From contig JAJPHP010000081.1 in NCBI GenBank assembly GCA_021325255.1, positions 62,001 through 126,000 of the forward strand: a DNA stretch of 64,000 nucleotides, written 5' to 3'. Shown piece after piece: positions 53,735 through 62,110 of this stretch. The notes under the pieces are model-generated. The model searched no databases. It saw only the letters and a program-made list of their open reading frames with translations, and was not told the DNA's origin. Positions within the stretch are counted from its first letter, which is position 1, and every line of letters starts with the position of its first letter. The position numbers and the translations under genes were made by a program. The DNA is from Nitrososphaerota archaeon (GTDB lineage: Archaea; Thermoproteota; Nitrososphaeria; Nitrososphaerales; CADDZS01).

Positions 53735-55270
53735 GTGTGCTCTAAGCAAGATTTGGTAAAAATAGTCGAATGCGTGCCTAACTTTAGCGAGGGAAGAAGG
53801 AAGGAGGTAATAGGCGCAATAAGGGATGCCGCGCAGGGAGTCCCTGGTGTTACTCTTCTCGATTGCGAGAGCGACCAAAACCACAATCGTATGGTGCTGA
53901 CTTTTGTAGGCTCTCCCGAAGCGGTAAAGGCGGCGGCTCTTGCTTCAAGCACCAAGGCAATTGAGCTGATCGACCTGAGAAATCACAGGGGAGAGCATCC
54001 GAGGATGGGGGCAGTCGATGTCGTCCCCTTCGTGCCATTGAAGGATGTCACGATGCAAGAGTGCGTCGATATTGCCGACTCGTTCGCAAAAGAGTTTGCC
54101 TCAAAGTTCGACGTGCCTGTCTTTCTCTACGAATCATCTGCAAGACGAGAAGAGAGAAGGAACCTCGCCAAGGTAAGGGAGGGTGAGTTCGAGGGACTAC
54201 GCGACTTGATAGGGAAAGATCCTTCGAAGGAGCCGGACTACGGCCCGAACAGGATCCACCCAAGCGCTGGGGCCACAGCCATAGGAGCCCGCCCCATACT
54301 AATCGCGTATAATGTGGATCTCGGAACTCAAGATCTCTCTGCTGCGAAGAAGATTGCGCGGCAGGTCAGAGAAAGGGACGGCGGCCTCCCGAGAGTAAAG
54401 GCTCTAGGTTTTGATCTCAAGGATCGTAACATGGTCCAAGTGTCCATGAACCTGACTGACTATAACTTAACTTCAGTTCACACTGCATTCGAAACTGTTT
54501 CTCGCCTTGCTTTAGAGTCAGGGATAAAAGTGGCGGAGAGCGAGATTGTTGGACTTGTACCTCTCGAAGCACTAGTACTTGCGTTCAGACACTATCTGAA
54601 GATGCCCAACTTTCGTACGGACCAGGTAATCGAAAGCAAGCTCTTCGAAGTCGTTGCTGAAACCTCGACAATCAAGGGTGGCGCAGATTTCCTAGGCCTG
54701 CCGTTGAGCGATTTTGTGGGAACAGTTTCCTCCGAAAATCCTGTTCCGGGAGGTGGTAGTGTCTCTGCATATGCTGGCGCGCTCGCTGCTGCGCTCGTGG
54801 CGATGGTGTGCAGACTCACTCTTGAAAAGAGAGGTTACGAGCAAGTTCAGAGGAGGATCGAAGAGATACTCGCTTTATCACTTGGCTACCAGTCAAAGCT
54901 CCTGAATCTTGTCAACCGCGATGCTGAGGCTTATACTCTGGTGTCGAGCGCGATGCGGCTTCCCAGGACCAGCGACGCGGAGAAAGAAGAAAGAAAGAAG
55001 CGATTGCAAGAAGCTCTGAAGGAAGCGACTGAGGTCCCTTCGATTACTCTCGAGCACTCTTCGAAAGTGTTTGATCTTGCTAAGGAGGTGGTCTCGATCG
55101 GCAACAAGAACGCTCGATCCGATGCGGAGACCGCACTTGAGCTATCGAGGGCCGCAGTGCGAGGGGCGTGGAGCAACATAAAGCTGAACCTCGAGAGCAT
55201 GAAGGACACAGATCAGGAGTATGTTCAGAAAATTCTAGGCAAAGTGACACCTCTCCTCCAGAAAATCTAG
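53735..55270 (+). CDS. ftcD: Glutamate formiminotransferase-cyclodeaminase fusion
   Basis: This bifunctional enzyme moves the formimino group of formiminoglutamate to tetrahydrofolate and then releases ammonia, ending histidine breakdown. The 511-residue protein has the formiminotransferase domain (about 8-300; VECVPNFSEGR, and NHRGEHPRMGA at 83-93, which holds the active-site His in the mammalian enzyme) and the cyclodeaminase domain (about 320-505; VPGGGSVSAYAGALAAALVAMV). The fusion matches the animal enzyme layout. The likely start is the TTG at 53753. No other histidine-degradation genes lie nearby, so folate-linked one-carbon use is the safe reading. Confidence 0.9.
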   Translation: MCSKQDLVKIVECVPNFSEGRRKEVIGAIRDAAQGVPGVTLLDCESDQNHNRMVLTFVGSPEAVKAAALASSTKAIELIDLRNHRGEHPRMGAVDVVPFVPLKDVTMQECVDIADSFAKEFASKFDVPVFLYESSARREERRNLAKVREGEFEGLRDLIGKDPSKEPDYGPNRIHPSAGATAIGARPILIAYNVDLGTQDLSAAKKIARQVRERDGGLPRVKALGFDLKDRNMVQVSMNLTDYNLTSVHTAFETVSRLALESGIKVAESEIVGLVPLEALVLAFRHYLKMPNFRTDQVIESKLFEVVAETSTIKGGADFLGLPLSDFVGTVSSENPVPGGGSVSAYAGALAAALVAMVCRLTLEKRGYEQVQRRIEEILALSLGYQSKLLNLVNRDAEAYTLVSSAMRLPRTSDAEKEERKKRLQEALKEATEVPSITLEHSSKVFDLAKEVVSIGNKNARSDAETALELSRAAVRGAWSNIKLNLESMKDTDQEYVQKILGKVTPLLQKI

Positions 55271-55396
55271 CCACTTACCAAGAATCAGCGCGGACGAATG
55301 TCAAGAAAGGCATCAGGGAAAATCAATTTCTAATATGTCCTAGACTCAAGGTAAGCGTCCAGACAGAAAAGAGGAGCCAGTGTCGTCTTTCATTCC

Positions 55397-56386
55397 ATGC
55401 TGAACGGATATCTAATCGGAGTCTTCGGCGCAGTCCCCGAGCTCAAGTCTTCCCTCGAAACTTCAATCGCGAAGAAGAACGAGGCAGAAGGCATTACCAT
55501 TTACCTTCGCACCGAATCAGGGACGAAATACTCCTTTCTCGACGATGGATCCTTCCCAGAGAAGATACAAGGGTATGCTCAGATTGCATCAATCAGCGAC
55601 CATGCATTCTACATCTTCCCAAACGCCGGCAAGCTCAGCGCAGCAGACGGAGAGCTCGCCGTCCTGATCGACTCGCTCGGACTCCCGGGGACCGTAGAGG
55701 TCATCGACTCGGAGGCCTCTGCGTTTCAGGATTTGTTGAAATCGATATTCAAGGACGTAAGCCTCTCAAGATTCCCTCTGGAGCAGAGGAGCTCGAAATC
55801 CTCGGTCATCTCGCTCTCCCAGATAAAGGAGAGGGAAACATGGCCCAAGGACAGGACTCTGGTATACGTCGACAGGGCTTTCAACGTGAAAGGTGTCGGG
55901 CTTGTCGTACTTGGATTTGCCCTCTGCGGGAAGGTTTCTGTCCATGACAAACTGCGACTTGTGCCTCAATCATCAGGCAACAAGTTCGCCGAGGTCAAGG
56001 GGATACAAGTCAACGATGAGGATCAAGAATCCGTGGGCCGCGGAATCAGAGTGGGGCTCTCGCTCAGAGGTGTCGAGCTGAAAGACCTCGAAAAGGTGTC
56101 ATGGCTCGATGACGGTTCATTTGAGTTATCAAACAGCATCTCCTTTGAATTCTCCCAGTCAAAGTACTACAAACAAATTACCGTGGATCGTGATGTCCAC
56201 CTTCAGGCGAACGGAGAGCTTCTCGTTGCACACGTCTCAACAGCCGAGAGTCAACCCGCCGCAAGGGTTGCAAAGCTTCAGCAGGAGATTCCGGTGTGGG
56301 AGGGGATGCCACTATGCCTCATCGACCTGAATGCAAAGCCTCTCCGGGTTATGGGAGGAGGAAGAGCGTCCGCGGGGAAAAAGTAA
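55397..56386 (+). CDS. EF-Tu/SelB-like protein with degenerate GTPase domain
   Basis: The 329-residue protein ends with EF-Tu domain II/III-like parts (FNVKGVGLVVLGFALCGKVS, then VKGIQVNDEDQESVGRGIRVGLSLRGV). Its first about 130 residues have the size and order of a translational GTPase domain but no P-loop: GVFGAVPELKS stands where GxxxxGK[ST] should be, and DxxG and NKxD motifs are also missing. It is therefore a likely pseudo-GTPase, as seen in some archaeal SelB-like paralogs. Role in translation or in binding another factor is inferred. It lies downstream of ftcD on the same strand, 126 bp away. Confidence 0.7.
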   Translation: MLNGYLIGVFGAVPELKSSLETSIAKKNEAEGITIYLRTESGTKYSFLDDGSFPEKIQGYAQIASISDHAFYIFPNAGKLSAADGELAVLIDSLGLPGTVEVIDSEASAFQDLLKSIFKDVSLSRFPLEQRSSKSSVISLSQIKERETWPKDRTLVYVDRAFNVKGVGLVVLGFALCGKVSVHDKLRLVPQSSGNKFAEVKGIQVNDEDQESVGRGIRVGLSLRGVELKDLEKVSWLDDGSFELSNSISFEFSQSKYYKQITVDRDVHLQANGELLVAHVSTAESQPAARVAKLQQEIPVWEGMPLCLIDLNAKPLRVMGGGRASAGKK

Positions 56387-56490
56387 CAGGAAGGGAAGTA
56401 GGAGAAAAAGCGGGACCGAAGCATCGCGCTCCCTGAGTGGTACGGGAATAGCATAAAACTCTAATAGATCGGGCTGGAAACATAACCTCC

Positions 56491-56904
56491 ATGCAAACAA
56501 TCTCTGATCGCGTGGTTAAGCTCTCGCCTCTTGCCATAGAGAGAGTAAAGGAGTTCATGGCAAAGGACAAGAACAAGGCAAACGGACTACGCATATTTGT
56601 TGCCCAGGGAGGGTGCTCAGGCTATCAGTATGGAATGGTACTCGAAAACACTGTAAAGAGCGATGACATTTCCTGGACTGAATCCGGGATTAACGTTTAC
56701 ATTGACAACCAATCCGCGAGGCTCCTTCAGGGTTCCAACATTGATTTCGTCGAAACTGTCCAGGGCTCCGGTTTCAAGATCGACAACCCCAACGCCGTCT
56801 CTTCATGCGGATGTGGCAACTCTTTCGAAACAGAAGAGGGCGCTCACTCACATGGAGAGGCAGAGGGCGAGTCTTGCGGGTGCGGCTGTGGTTGTGGCCA
56901 CTAG
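56491..56904 (+). CDS. A-type Fe-S carrier (HesB/IscA/ErpA-like) with Cys/Gly tail
   Basis: This protein carries or delivers Fe-S clusters to target proteins. The 137-residue product has the A-type fold strands and the three conserved cysteines C42 (GGCSGYQYG), C106 and C108 (SCGCG). After the usual end it adds an acidic His stretch (GAHSHGEAEGES) and a CGCGCGCGH tail (C129, C131, C133, C135, H137), which is unusual and could hold extra metal. No isc or suf operon is nearby. Confidence 0.85.
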   Translation: MQTISDRVVKLSPLAIERVKEFMAKDKNKANGLRIFVAQGGCSGYQYGMVLENTVKSDDISWTESGINVYIDNQSARLLQGSNIDFVETVQGSGFKIDNPNAVSSCGCGNSFETEEGAHSHGEAEGESCGCGCGCGH

Positions 56905-57090
56905 GATCTCGAGTTTCACACAACACCAAAACTCAACCAACAGAGCAAAGGCGAGCTCCACTTTATGCGCGCCTCTGCGTCATTCCTATTTCCGACTAGT
57001 TGTAGTAGCTACAATGACTGATAGAGTACTCTCCGCTTCTCGCGTGAAAAAAGAATTGCCCGCTTTGCAGAGAAACAGATGAGATATTTT

Positions 57091-57462
57091 CTACCTGTAA
57101 GTCGTTCTAAGGTACTTTTCGAGTTCCTTGTTCATTATTTCTTCGAACTTTTGGAAGTAGAGCCTCGTAGCAAAGGGCATTTTTGCTAGGTTATCCTCAA
57201 TAGCTTCGACCACGTAGGGAATCGCCCTCTTCGAGGCCTTTAATTCAAACTTCATCAGGAGCACCGGATCCTGAATCACCCTGATGCTCTCGCGTAGTTC
57301 CTCGGTCGGGCAGAGAGAGCGGGCCTCCGACTCTACGATACCGTACCACCTCGAGAGCACTTCAGGATCAAGGCCGGTAGTCACGTCCGTGATAGTCTCG
57401 GCCAGGTTGTTGAGCGTGTTCGTTTCAATGCTTGTTCTATTGAGGTTGTAATTTTCGCTCAT
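57091..57462 (-). CDS. Helical protein of unknown function
   Basis: The 123-residue soluble protein is predicted to be all-helical (LDPEVLSRWYGIVESEARSL, YVVEAIEDNLAKMPFATRLY, FEEIMNKELEKYL). Its single Cys is not part of a motif. It reads as a conserved small archaeal protein, but I cannot name the family. It is convergent with the A-type carrier gene at a distance of about 190 bp. Confidence 0.55.
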   Translation of the reverse strand: MSENYNLNRTSIETNTLNNLAETITDVTTGLDPEVLSRWYGIVESEARSLCPTEELRESIRVIQDPVLLMKFELKASKRAIPYVVEAIEDNLAKMPFATRLYFQKFEEIMNKELEKYLRTTYR

Positions 57463-57718
57463 GAATTCTTTCCCGTCTTCTAATGTCTCATTCTCGCGCG
57501 TGTACTAAGACAAAGGAATGGTCAGGTTGACTCATCCCCTTTAGTGCATCTGCAAAGCTCAGTTAGGTTGAAGCTCGAATGATATTACAAAATCAAGCCA
57601 AAGAAAAGTTGCTAAAGTGCTCAACAAAAATCATCATTTTCACAAATTCAAAAGCGACTCAGCCAGTACTGATCATGCGCAGAACGCGCCAGTGATACAA
57701 TATGAGGAGGGCGAGATC

Positions 57719-57868
57719 TCACTCGCCCGCCGAGCGCATAACCATTATGCCGTCGATCTCACCACGCCACACCTTCTGCAGGGCTTCAAGGACGGATTTG
57801 TCATCGGCTCGGGCAATCTCGACTTCTTCGGGGGAGCTTCCCTTCCTCATCAAAATCAAACGTGTCAT
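57719..57868 (-). CDS. 49-residue microprotein, unknown
   Basis: An ATG-started frame encodes a compact alpha/beta-looking peptide: strand TRLILMRKGSS, helix DDKSVLEALQKVWRGEIDG, strand IMVMRSAGE. The strand-helix-strand order and balanced charge support real coding. A TATA-like GCATATATTGG lies about 40 bases upstream on this strand. The size and ending recall small ubiquitin-like or sulfur-carrier folds only loosely, and the diglycine end is missing. The overlapping plus-strand frame is a shadow. Confidence 0.45.
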   Translation of the reverse strand: MTRLILMRKGSSPEEVEIARADDKSVLEALQKVWRGEIDGIMVMRSAGE

Positions 57869-58027
57869 TTACTACCGCCTACACCCGAGATACTGAGCCG
57901 CCAATATATGCTGCACCTCGAGCAAAGATGGTTTTCCCTTTTGTTCTCACATCACATAAAAAGGCCGAAGAGGCAGAGAAAACTATTCTCACTCCTTGCT
58001 TCAAGAGGCCGTTGATTTTCTAACTCC

Positions 58028-59068
58028 ATGCCTCCTTCAGAATCGACCAATAAAGAAAGAAAAAAGTACAAAGTGATCCTATTCGGCCTCGGACCCATAG
58101 GAGCCTCAATCGCAAGGCTGGCGCTAGAGAGAAAGGAAACTCTCAAAGTGATTGGCGCGATAGACATCAACCCCTCCCTCGAGGGGAAGGATCTCGGCGA
58201 GGTTTTGGGCAGCGGTACGAATACTGGCATCCTTGTGAATAAGAGTGGCCGAAGCCTCTATGCTGACGCCGACGTCGTGCTACATGCAACAACATCATTC
58301 CTCAACGATGCGTTTCCCCAACTCTCCGAATTTTGCGAAAATGGGGTCGATGTCGTAAGTACTTGCGAAGAGCTCTCCTATCCTTGGCACTCTCGAGAAA
58401 AACTCGCCAGTGAATTGGATGCTATTGCAAAGAAAAACAACGCCACGCTTCTCGGAACAGGGGTCAATCCTGGATTTGTGATGGACGCGCTCCCGATCAC
58501 CCTGAGCGGCGCCTGCCATAGCGTCTCGCAGGTGAAGGTTACGAGAATCCTCGACGCAGAGAAGCGCAGGCTCCCTTTCCAAAAGAAGGTTGGGATAGGG
58601 CTCTCCGTGTCAGAGTTTGAAGAAAGTGTGAGAACCGGAAGGTTCGGACACATTGGTCTTCCAGAATCGATGGCGATGGTCTGCTCCGCGCTCGGCATCA
58701 AAGTTGAAAAAATAGAGCAGAAGATCTCACCAAAAGTGGCAGTGAGAGAGACCTTAACCAGCAACTTTGGAAGAGTCCCCGCGGGAAATGTGCTCGGGCT
58801 GGTTCAGGACGGTCGCGCTTTTGGTTTGGGAGGTAAACTACTTGCCGAGTACCATATCGAGATGTATGCTGGAGCTCAGGAACCGCGGGATGAAATCGAG
58901 TTGATTGCAAAGCCTTCGAACATCATGCTGAAGATTCCCGGCGGAACCCCTGGCGACCCTGCGACCGCAGCGCTCGTGGTCAACTCTATTGATAGAGTTG
59001 TTGAGGCAAGCCCAGGCCTATACACCGTTCGTGACTTGAGGCCAGCTACTAGTGTGTTCTCTTTCTAG
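58028..59068 (+). CDS. DapB-fold NAD(P)-dependent dehydrogenase (2,4-diaminopentanoate dehydrogenase-like)
   Basis: The 346-residue enzyme has an N-terminal NAD(P)-binding motif LFGLGPIGASIARLAL (G20, G22, G25), an acidic ID after strand two (AIDINPSLEGKDLGEVLG), ATTSFLNDAFPQL, and GTGVNPGFVMDALPI, followed by a dimerisation/substrate domain. The layout matches the Ord-type 2,4-diaminopentanoate dehydrogenases used in ornithine breakdown more than biosynthetic DapB, whose catalytic H-x2-H motif is absent. It overlaps the end of the convergent permease by 4 bases. Amine or amino-acid catabolism is inferred. Confidence 0.7.
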   Translation: MPPSESTNKERKKYKVILFGLGPIGASIARLALERKETLKVIGAIDINPSLEGKDLGEVLGSGTNTGILVNKSGRSLYADADVVLHATTSFLNDAFPQLSEFCENGVDVVSTCEELSYPWHSREKLASELDAIAKKNNATLLGTGVNPGFVMDALPITLSGACHSVSQVKVTRILDAEKRRLPFQKKVGIGLSVSEFEESVRTGRFGHIGLPESMAMVCSALGIKVEKIEQKISPKVAVRETLTSNFGRVPAGNVLGLVQDGRAFGLGGKLLAEYHIEMYAGAQEPRDEIELIAKPSNIMLKIPGGTPGDPATAALVVNSIDRVVEASPGLYTVRDLRPATSVFSF

Positions 59069-60438
59069 CCTTGTGAGACACTTACGCTCTTCTTTGCTGT
59101 TCCGCGCCGCAGGGCGAAGTAAAGCACAGCTGCGATGCCAAACGAGATAAAGTAACTGAAATCGGCTCCGCCAAACCAGCCGTTGAGGAAGCCGACCGAC
59201 GGACCAAGAGAAGTCGGCGGGCTCATGAATGGGACCGAGGCTAGAATAGAGAAAAGGTACACGCCGAGAGTGCCCCACTCCACGGACCTTGATTCCCTGC
59301 AACTAGCGCTGCTCGTGCGTCTAAGGACGTAATTATCAACCAATATAATCGCAAGCCACGGAGTTATCCAGTAATCAAGAATAAGCAAAAAGTTCTCAAA
59401 GAACTGCTCGAAACTACCGCCAAGAAGAGCTGCAAGGATCAAGCCCACGGCGCCCCCGAAACTCACCGTAATCCACCTTCTGGCCTTTACATCGAGAACT
59501 AGAGCGGACAGCGAATTCGTGTAGATGTTCAAAGCGTTCGCAGCAATTGCGCCCAGTACCAAAGCTACGAGAATCACGTAACCTATGCTCCCTGAAAAGT
59601 TGCGGAGAGCGACAAAGTAATCAGCGCTGCCGGTTAGCAGACCGACGATTGCTCCAATTACCTCGATTGCAAAGGAGGCGATTGCGCCTCCGGCGAGAGA
59701 GTAGATCGCGACCTTGGCTCTTGACGTCTGCTCCGGCAGGTACCTGGAATAGTCAGACGCGTAAGGAGACCAGCTCATGATGTATGAAAACGCGACTGCG
59801 AGCACCGTCCCTACCGCTCCCAAAATGGAAGACCCTGATGCGCTCGCAGGAATACTCACCGCGTGTCCTAGCTGAGGGAGTGCGAGGATGAATACTACTA
59901 AAAATATCACCCCCAAGACCACCGACATCCACTTTTCAAAGACGTGGATAAAGTCATGACCGTAAATCGCAATCAGCACCTGCACTACCACTAGCAGTGT
60001 GGCTGCGGCGAAGTAGTTAGAGCCCGGGAATATTGCTTGTATTGCGAGCGCACCTAGTATGGTGTTCACGGTGAACCAGCCGACTGTACTGATCCAGTTC
60101 AGTCCGCCGGGAAGGTAGTTCCCCTTCCTGCCGAAGGAGCTCCTCGAGGTGAACATCTGAGGGTATCCGAGCTTTGGTCCCATCGCCGTCGAAAGTCCGA
60201 GCACGAGGCCGCCCAGGAGATTTCCTAACAGGAGCACCGGAATCGATTGCATCAGGTTGAGCCCAAAGACCTCTGTGGTCAGGACGCCGATGACGTAATC
60301 CGCTATCGTCAGGTTTGCGGCAAACCACAGGGTGAAAGTCCTGCCTGCAGTCCCGTGCCTCTCCTCCAGCGGAATGTGCTCTATTCCGAACCTTTCAATT
60401 TCCGTGGCATTGTCCTGGGAGGCTCCTTTTGTTGTCAA
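59065..60438 (-). CDS. NCS1-family nucleobase/hydantoin permease
   Basis: This transporter brings cytosine, purine, allantoin or hydantoin-like compounds in with Na+ or H+. The 457-residue protein has about 12 helices and family landmarks: TLWFAANLTIADYVIGVL, FGRKGNYLPGGLNWISTVGW near 102-121, SWSPYASDYSRYLPE at about 224-238, and a conserved ANALNIYTNSLS region. The substrate cannot be read off. It fits with the nearby nitrogen-compound catabolism genes. Confidence 0.85.
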   Translation of the reverse strand: MTTKGASQDNATEIERFGIEHIPLEERHGTAGRTFTLWFAANLTIADYVIGVLTTEVFGLNLMQSIPVLLLGNLLGGLVLGLSTAMGPKLGYPQMFTSRSSFGRKGNYLPGGLNWISTVGWFTVNTILGALAIQAIFPGSNYFAAATLLVVVQVLIAIYGHDFIHVFEKWMSVVLGVIFLVVFILALPQLGHAVSIPASASGSSILGAVGTVLAVAFSYIMSWSPYASDYSRYLPEQTSRAKVAIYSLAGGAIASFAIEVIGAIVGLLTGSADYFVALRNFSGSIGYVILVALVLGAIAANALNIYTNSLSALVLDVKARRWITVSFGGAVGLILAALLGGSFEQFFENFLLILDYWITPWLAIILVDNYVLRRTSSASCRESRSVEWGTLGVYLFSILASVPFMSPPTSLGPSVGFLNGWFGGADFSYFISFGIAAVLYFALRRGTAKKSVSVSQG

Positions 60439-60673
60439 TTTTCCTGTCTGTTCTTTTCCTTTACTATAACACGGTTTCTTTCTTGGCTACGAGCACGCTA
60501 GTAGCTCGTGTCTGCTTTGCACTTAGGCTAATGTGAGATTAATCAAGTTCTCGACTGCACTAATTATCTTTGTCGTCAGCTATGAGTTTTCTCGACATCA
60601 GCATTTACGTTGTGAATCTCGTTTTTCGTAATGCATCTTATATCATGACTCGTTTCTCGTTGCAAAGCCGTTG

Positions 60674-62110
60674 CTACTTGCATTCCAGCTTCTGATCGCT
60701 GTCCTTGGGCCTAGCGAGGCAGTGAGCTGCGAATGCTGCACGTTCAAGAGAGAAAAAGACCGGCACGCCCAGATCCTCGAATACGTGTCCCCTTTCTATG
60801 CAGGATTGCGTGGCGAGCGAGGCGACGATCACAGGCTTTGAGGATTTTGCGATAGTTCGGGCGACAATCCCGCCTATCTTTTCGGTGTTTTGCGGCAGGC
60901 CCCACAATGCAAGGTAAATCGCCATGTCAAAGAAAGGCTCTGTAAGGCATTTCCCTAGTACAAGTTCTGCCTGCTCGTCCGTTCCGCTCGCCGTCAGGTC
61001 AACAGGGTTTGAAAGCGATGCAAAACTCAGAAGGTCAGGTCCAAGAATTTCTTTCAGATCAAGGGGAATCTGGGGGACCAAAAGCCCGAGCGAAATGCAA
61101 TTATCGGCTAGCGTTAGCCCCAGACCCCCCGCGTGGCCTAGAATAAGGATTCTTTTGCCCTTTGCTCTTGGAAGCATTGTGAGCGCCTTGCAAGCGTCGA
61201 TGAACTTTTCAATTCCATCAACTTCGAGTACGCCGAACTTTTTGAAAACTGCGCGATAGGCCTGGTAGCTGCCAGCGAGAGCTCCAGTGTGGGAGGTCAC
61301 GGCCCCTTCGAGAGAGGCGTACTTACCCGTCTTTAGGGCAACGACTTGCTTCCTGCTCTCCGAGCATTTCTCAAGCGCTTTTAAGAATTTAGGGCCGCTT
61401 GAGACTCCCTCGACATACAATCCTATGACGCGCGTTGCGCCATCCTGGGCAAAGTACTCCAGTACGTCTGACTCGTCGACATCGACCCTGTTGCCGTATG
61501 TAATCGCTCTTGCAATACCAAGCTTCTCCGAGTAACAGATGTCGAGAAAGTGACCGACAAATGAACCGCTCTGCGATGCTATCGAGACCGCTCCGCGTTG
61601 TGGCCTGTGTATGAGCGATGGCGGTACAAAGAATGTGTCAACTCGCGAGACGTTGTCAAATATTCCAAGGCAGTTAGGGCCGACGATTCGCGCATCGTAT
61701 TCTTTAGCCAGACTCAGAAGCTCTTTCTCGATCTCCCTTCCGCTTTCGCTTCCCGTCTCGGAAAAGCCGGCGCTCATCACTATGAGTTTTCTTATTCCCT
61801 TCTCAAAGCACTCCTTGGTTGCCTCGAGGACTCGTTGCGCTGGAATGAGTATGACACTAAGATCCGGAATCTCGGGGATATCGGCCACGTTTCTGTAGTA
61901 TCTCTTTCCAGTCTCTTCTTTCTCATTCTCCACACAAGAAGGATTCACGAGGAAGAGGCGTTCTGAGGAATATCCGTGCGCGATCATGCTGTCGACGACC
62001 GCCCTCCCTAGTTTTCCCTCCACGGGCGAGGCGCCAACTATAGCGATGGATTCCGGGTTGAACAGCCTTTCAAGGCTGGCCTTTTGAGACGAGAGAGGTG
62101 GGTTGGTCAC
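60674..62110 (-). CDS. ADP-forming acyl-CoA synthetase, alpha-type subunit
   Basis: This enzyme makes ATP from acyl-CoA, ADP and phosphate. The 478-residue protein has a CoA-binding domain (SIAIVGASPVEGKLGRAVV at 21-39), the succinyl-CoA-ligase-like parts (VGPNCLGIFD at 143-152, ASQSGSF) and the phosphohistidine motif VTSHTGALAGS (H274). It lacks the ATP-grasp domain, so it is an alpha subunit and needs a separate beta subunit not seen in this window. It overlaps the upstream aminotransferase gene by 4 bases and so is translationally coupled to it. Confidence 0.85.
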   Translation of the reverse strand: MTNPPLSSQKASLERLFNPESIAIVGASPVEGKLGRAVVDSMIAHGYSSERLFLVNPSCVENEKEETGKRYYRNVADIPEIPDLSVILIPAQRVLEATKECFEKGIRKLIVMSAGFSETGSESGREIEKELLSLAKEYDARIVGPNCLGIFDNVSRVDTFFVPPSLIHRPQRGAVSIASQSGSFVGHFLDICYSEKLGIARAITYGNRVDVDESDVLEYFAQDGATRVIGLYVEGVSSGPKFLKALEKCSESRKQVVALKTGKYASLEGAVTSHTGALAGSYQAYRAVFKKFGVLEVDGIEKFIDACKALTMLPRAKGKRILILGHAGGLGLTLADNCISLGLLVPQIPLDLKEILGPDLLSFASLSNPVDLTASGTDEQAELVLGKCLTEPFFDMAIYLALWGLPQNTEKIGGIVARTIAKSSKPVIVASLATQSCIERGHVFEDLGVPVFFSLERAAFAAHCLARPKDSDQKLECK

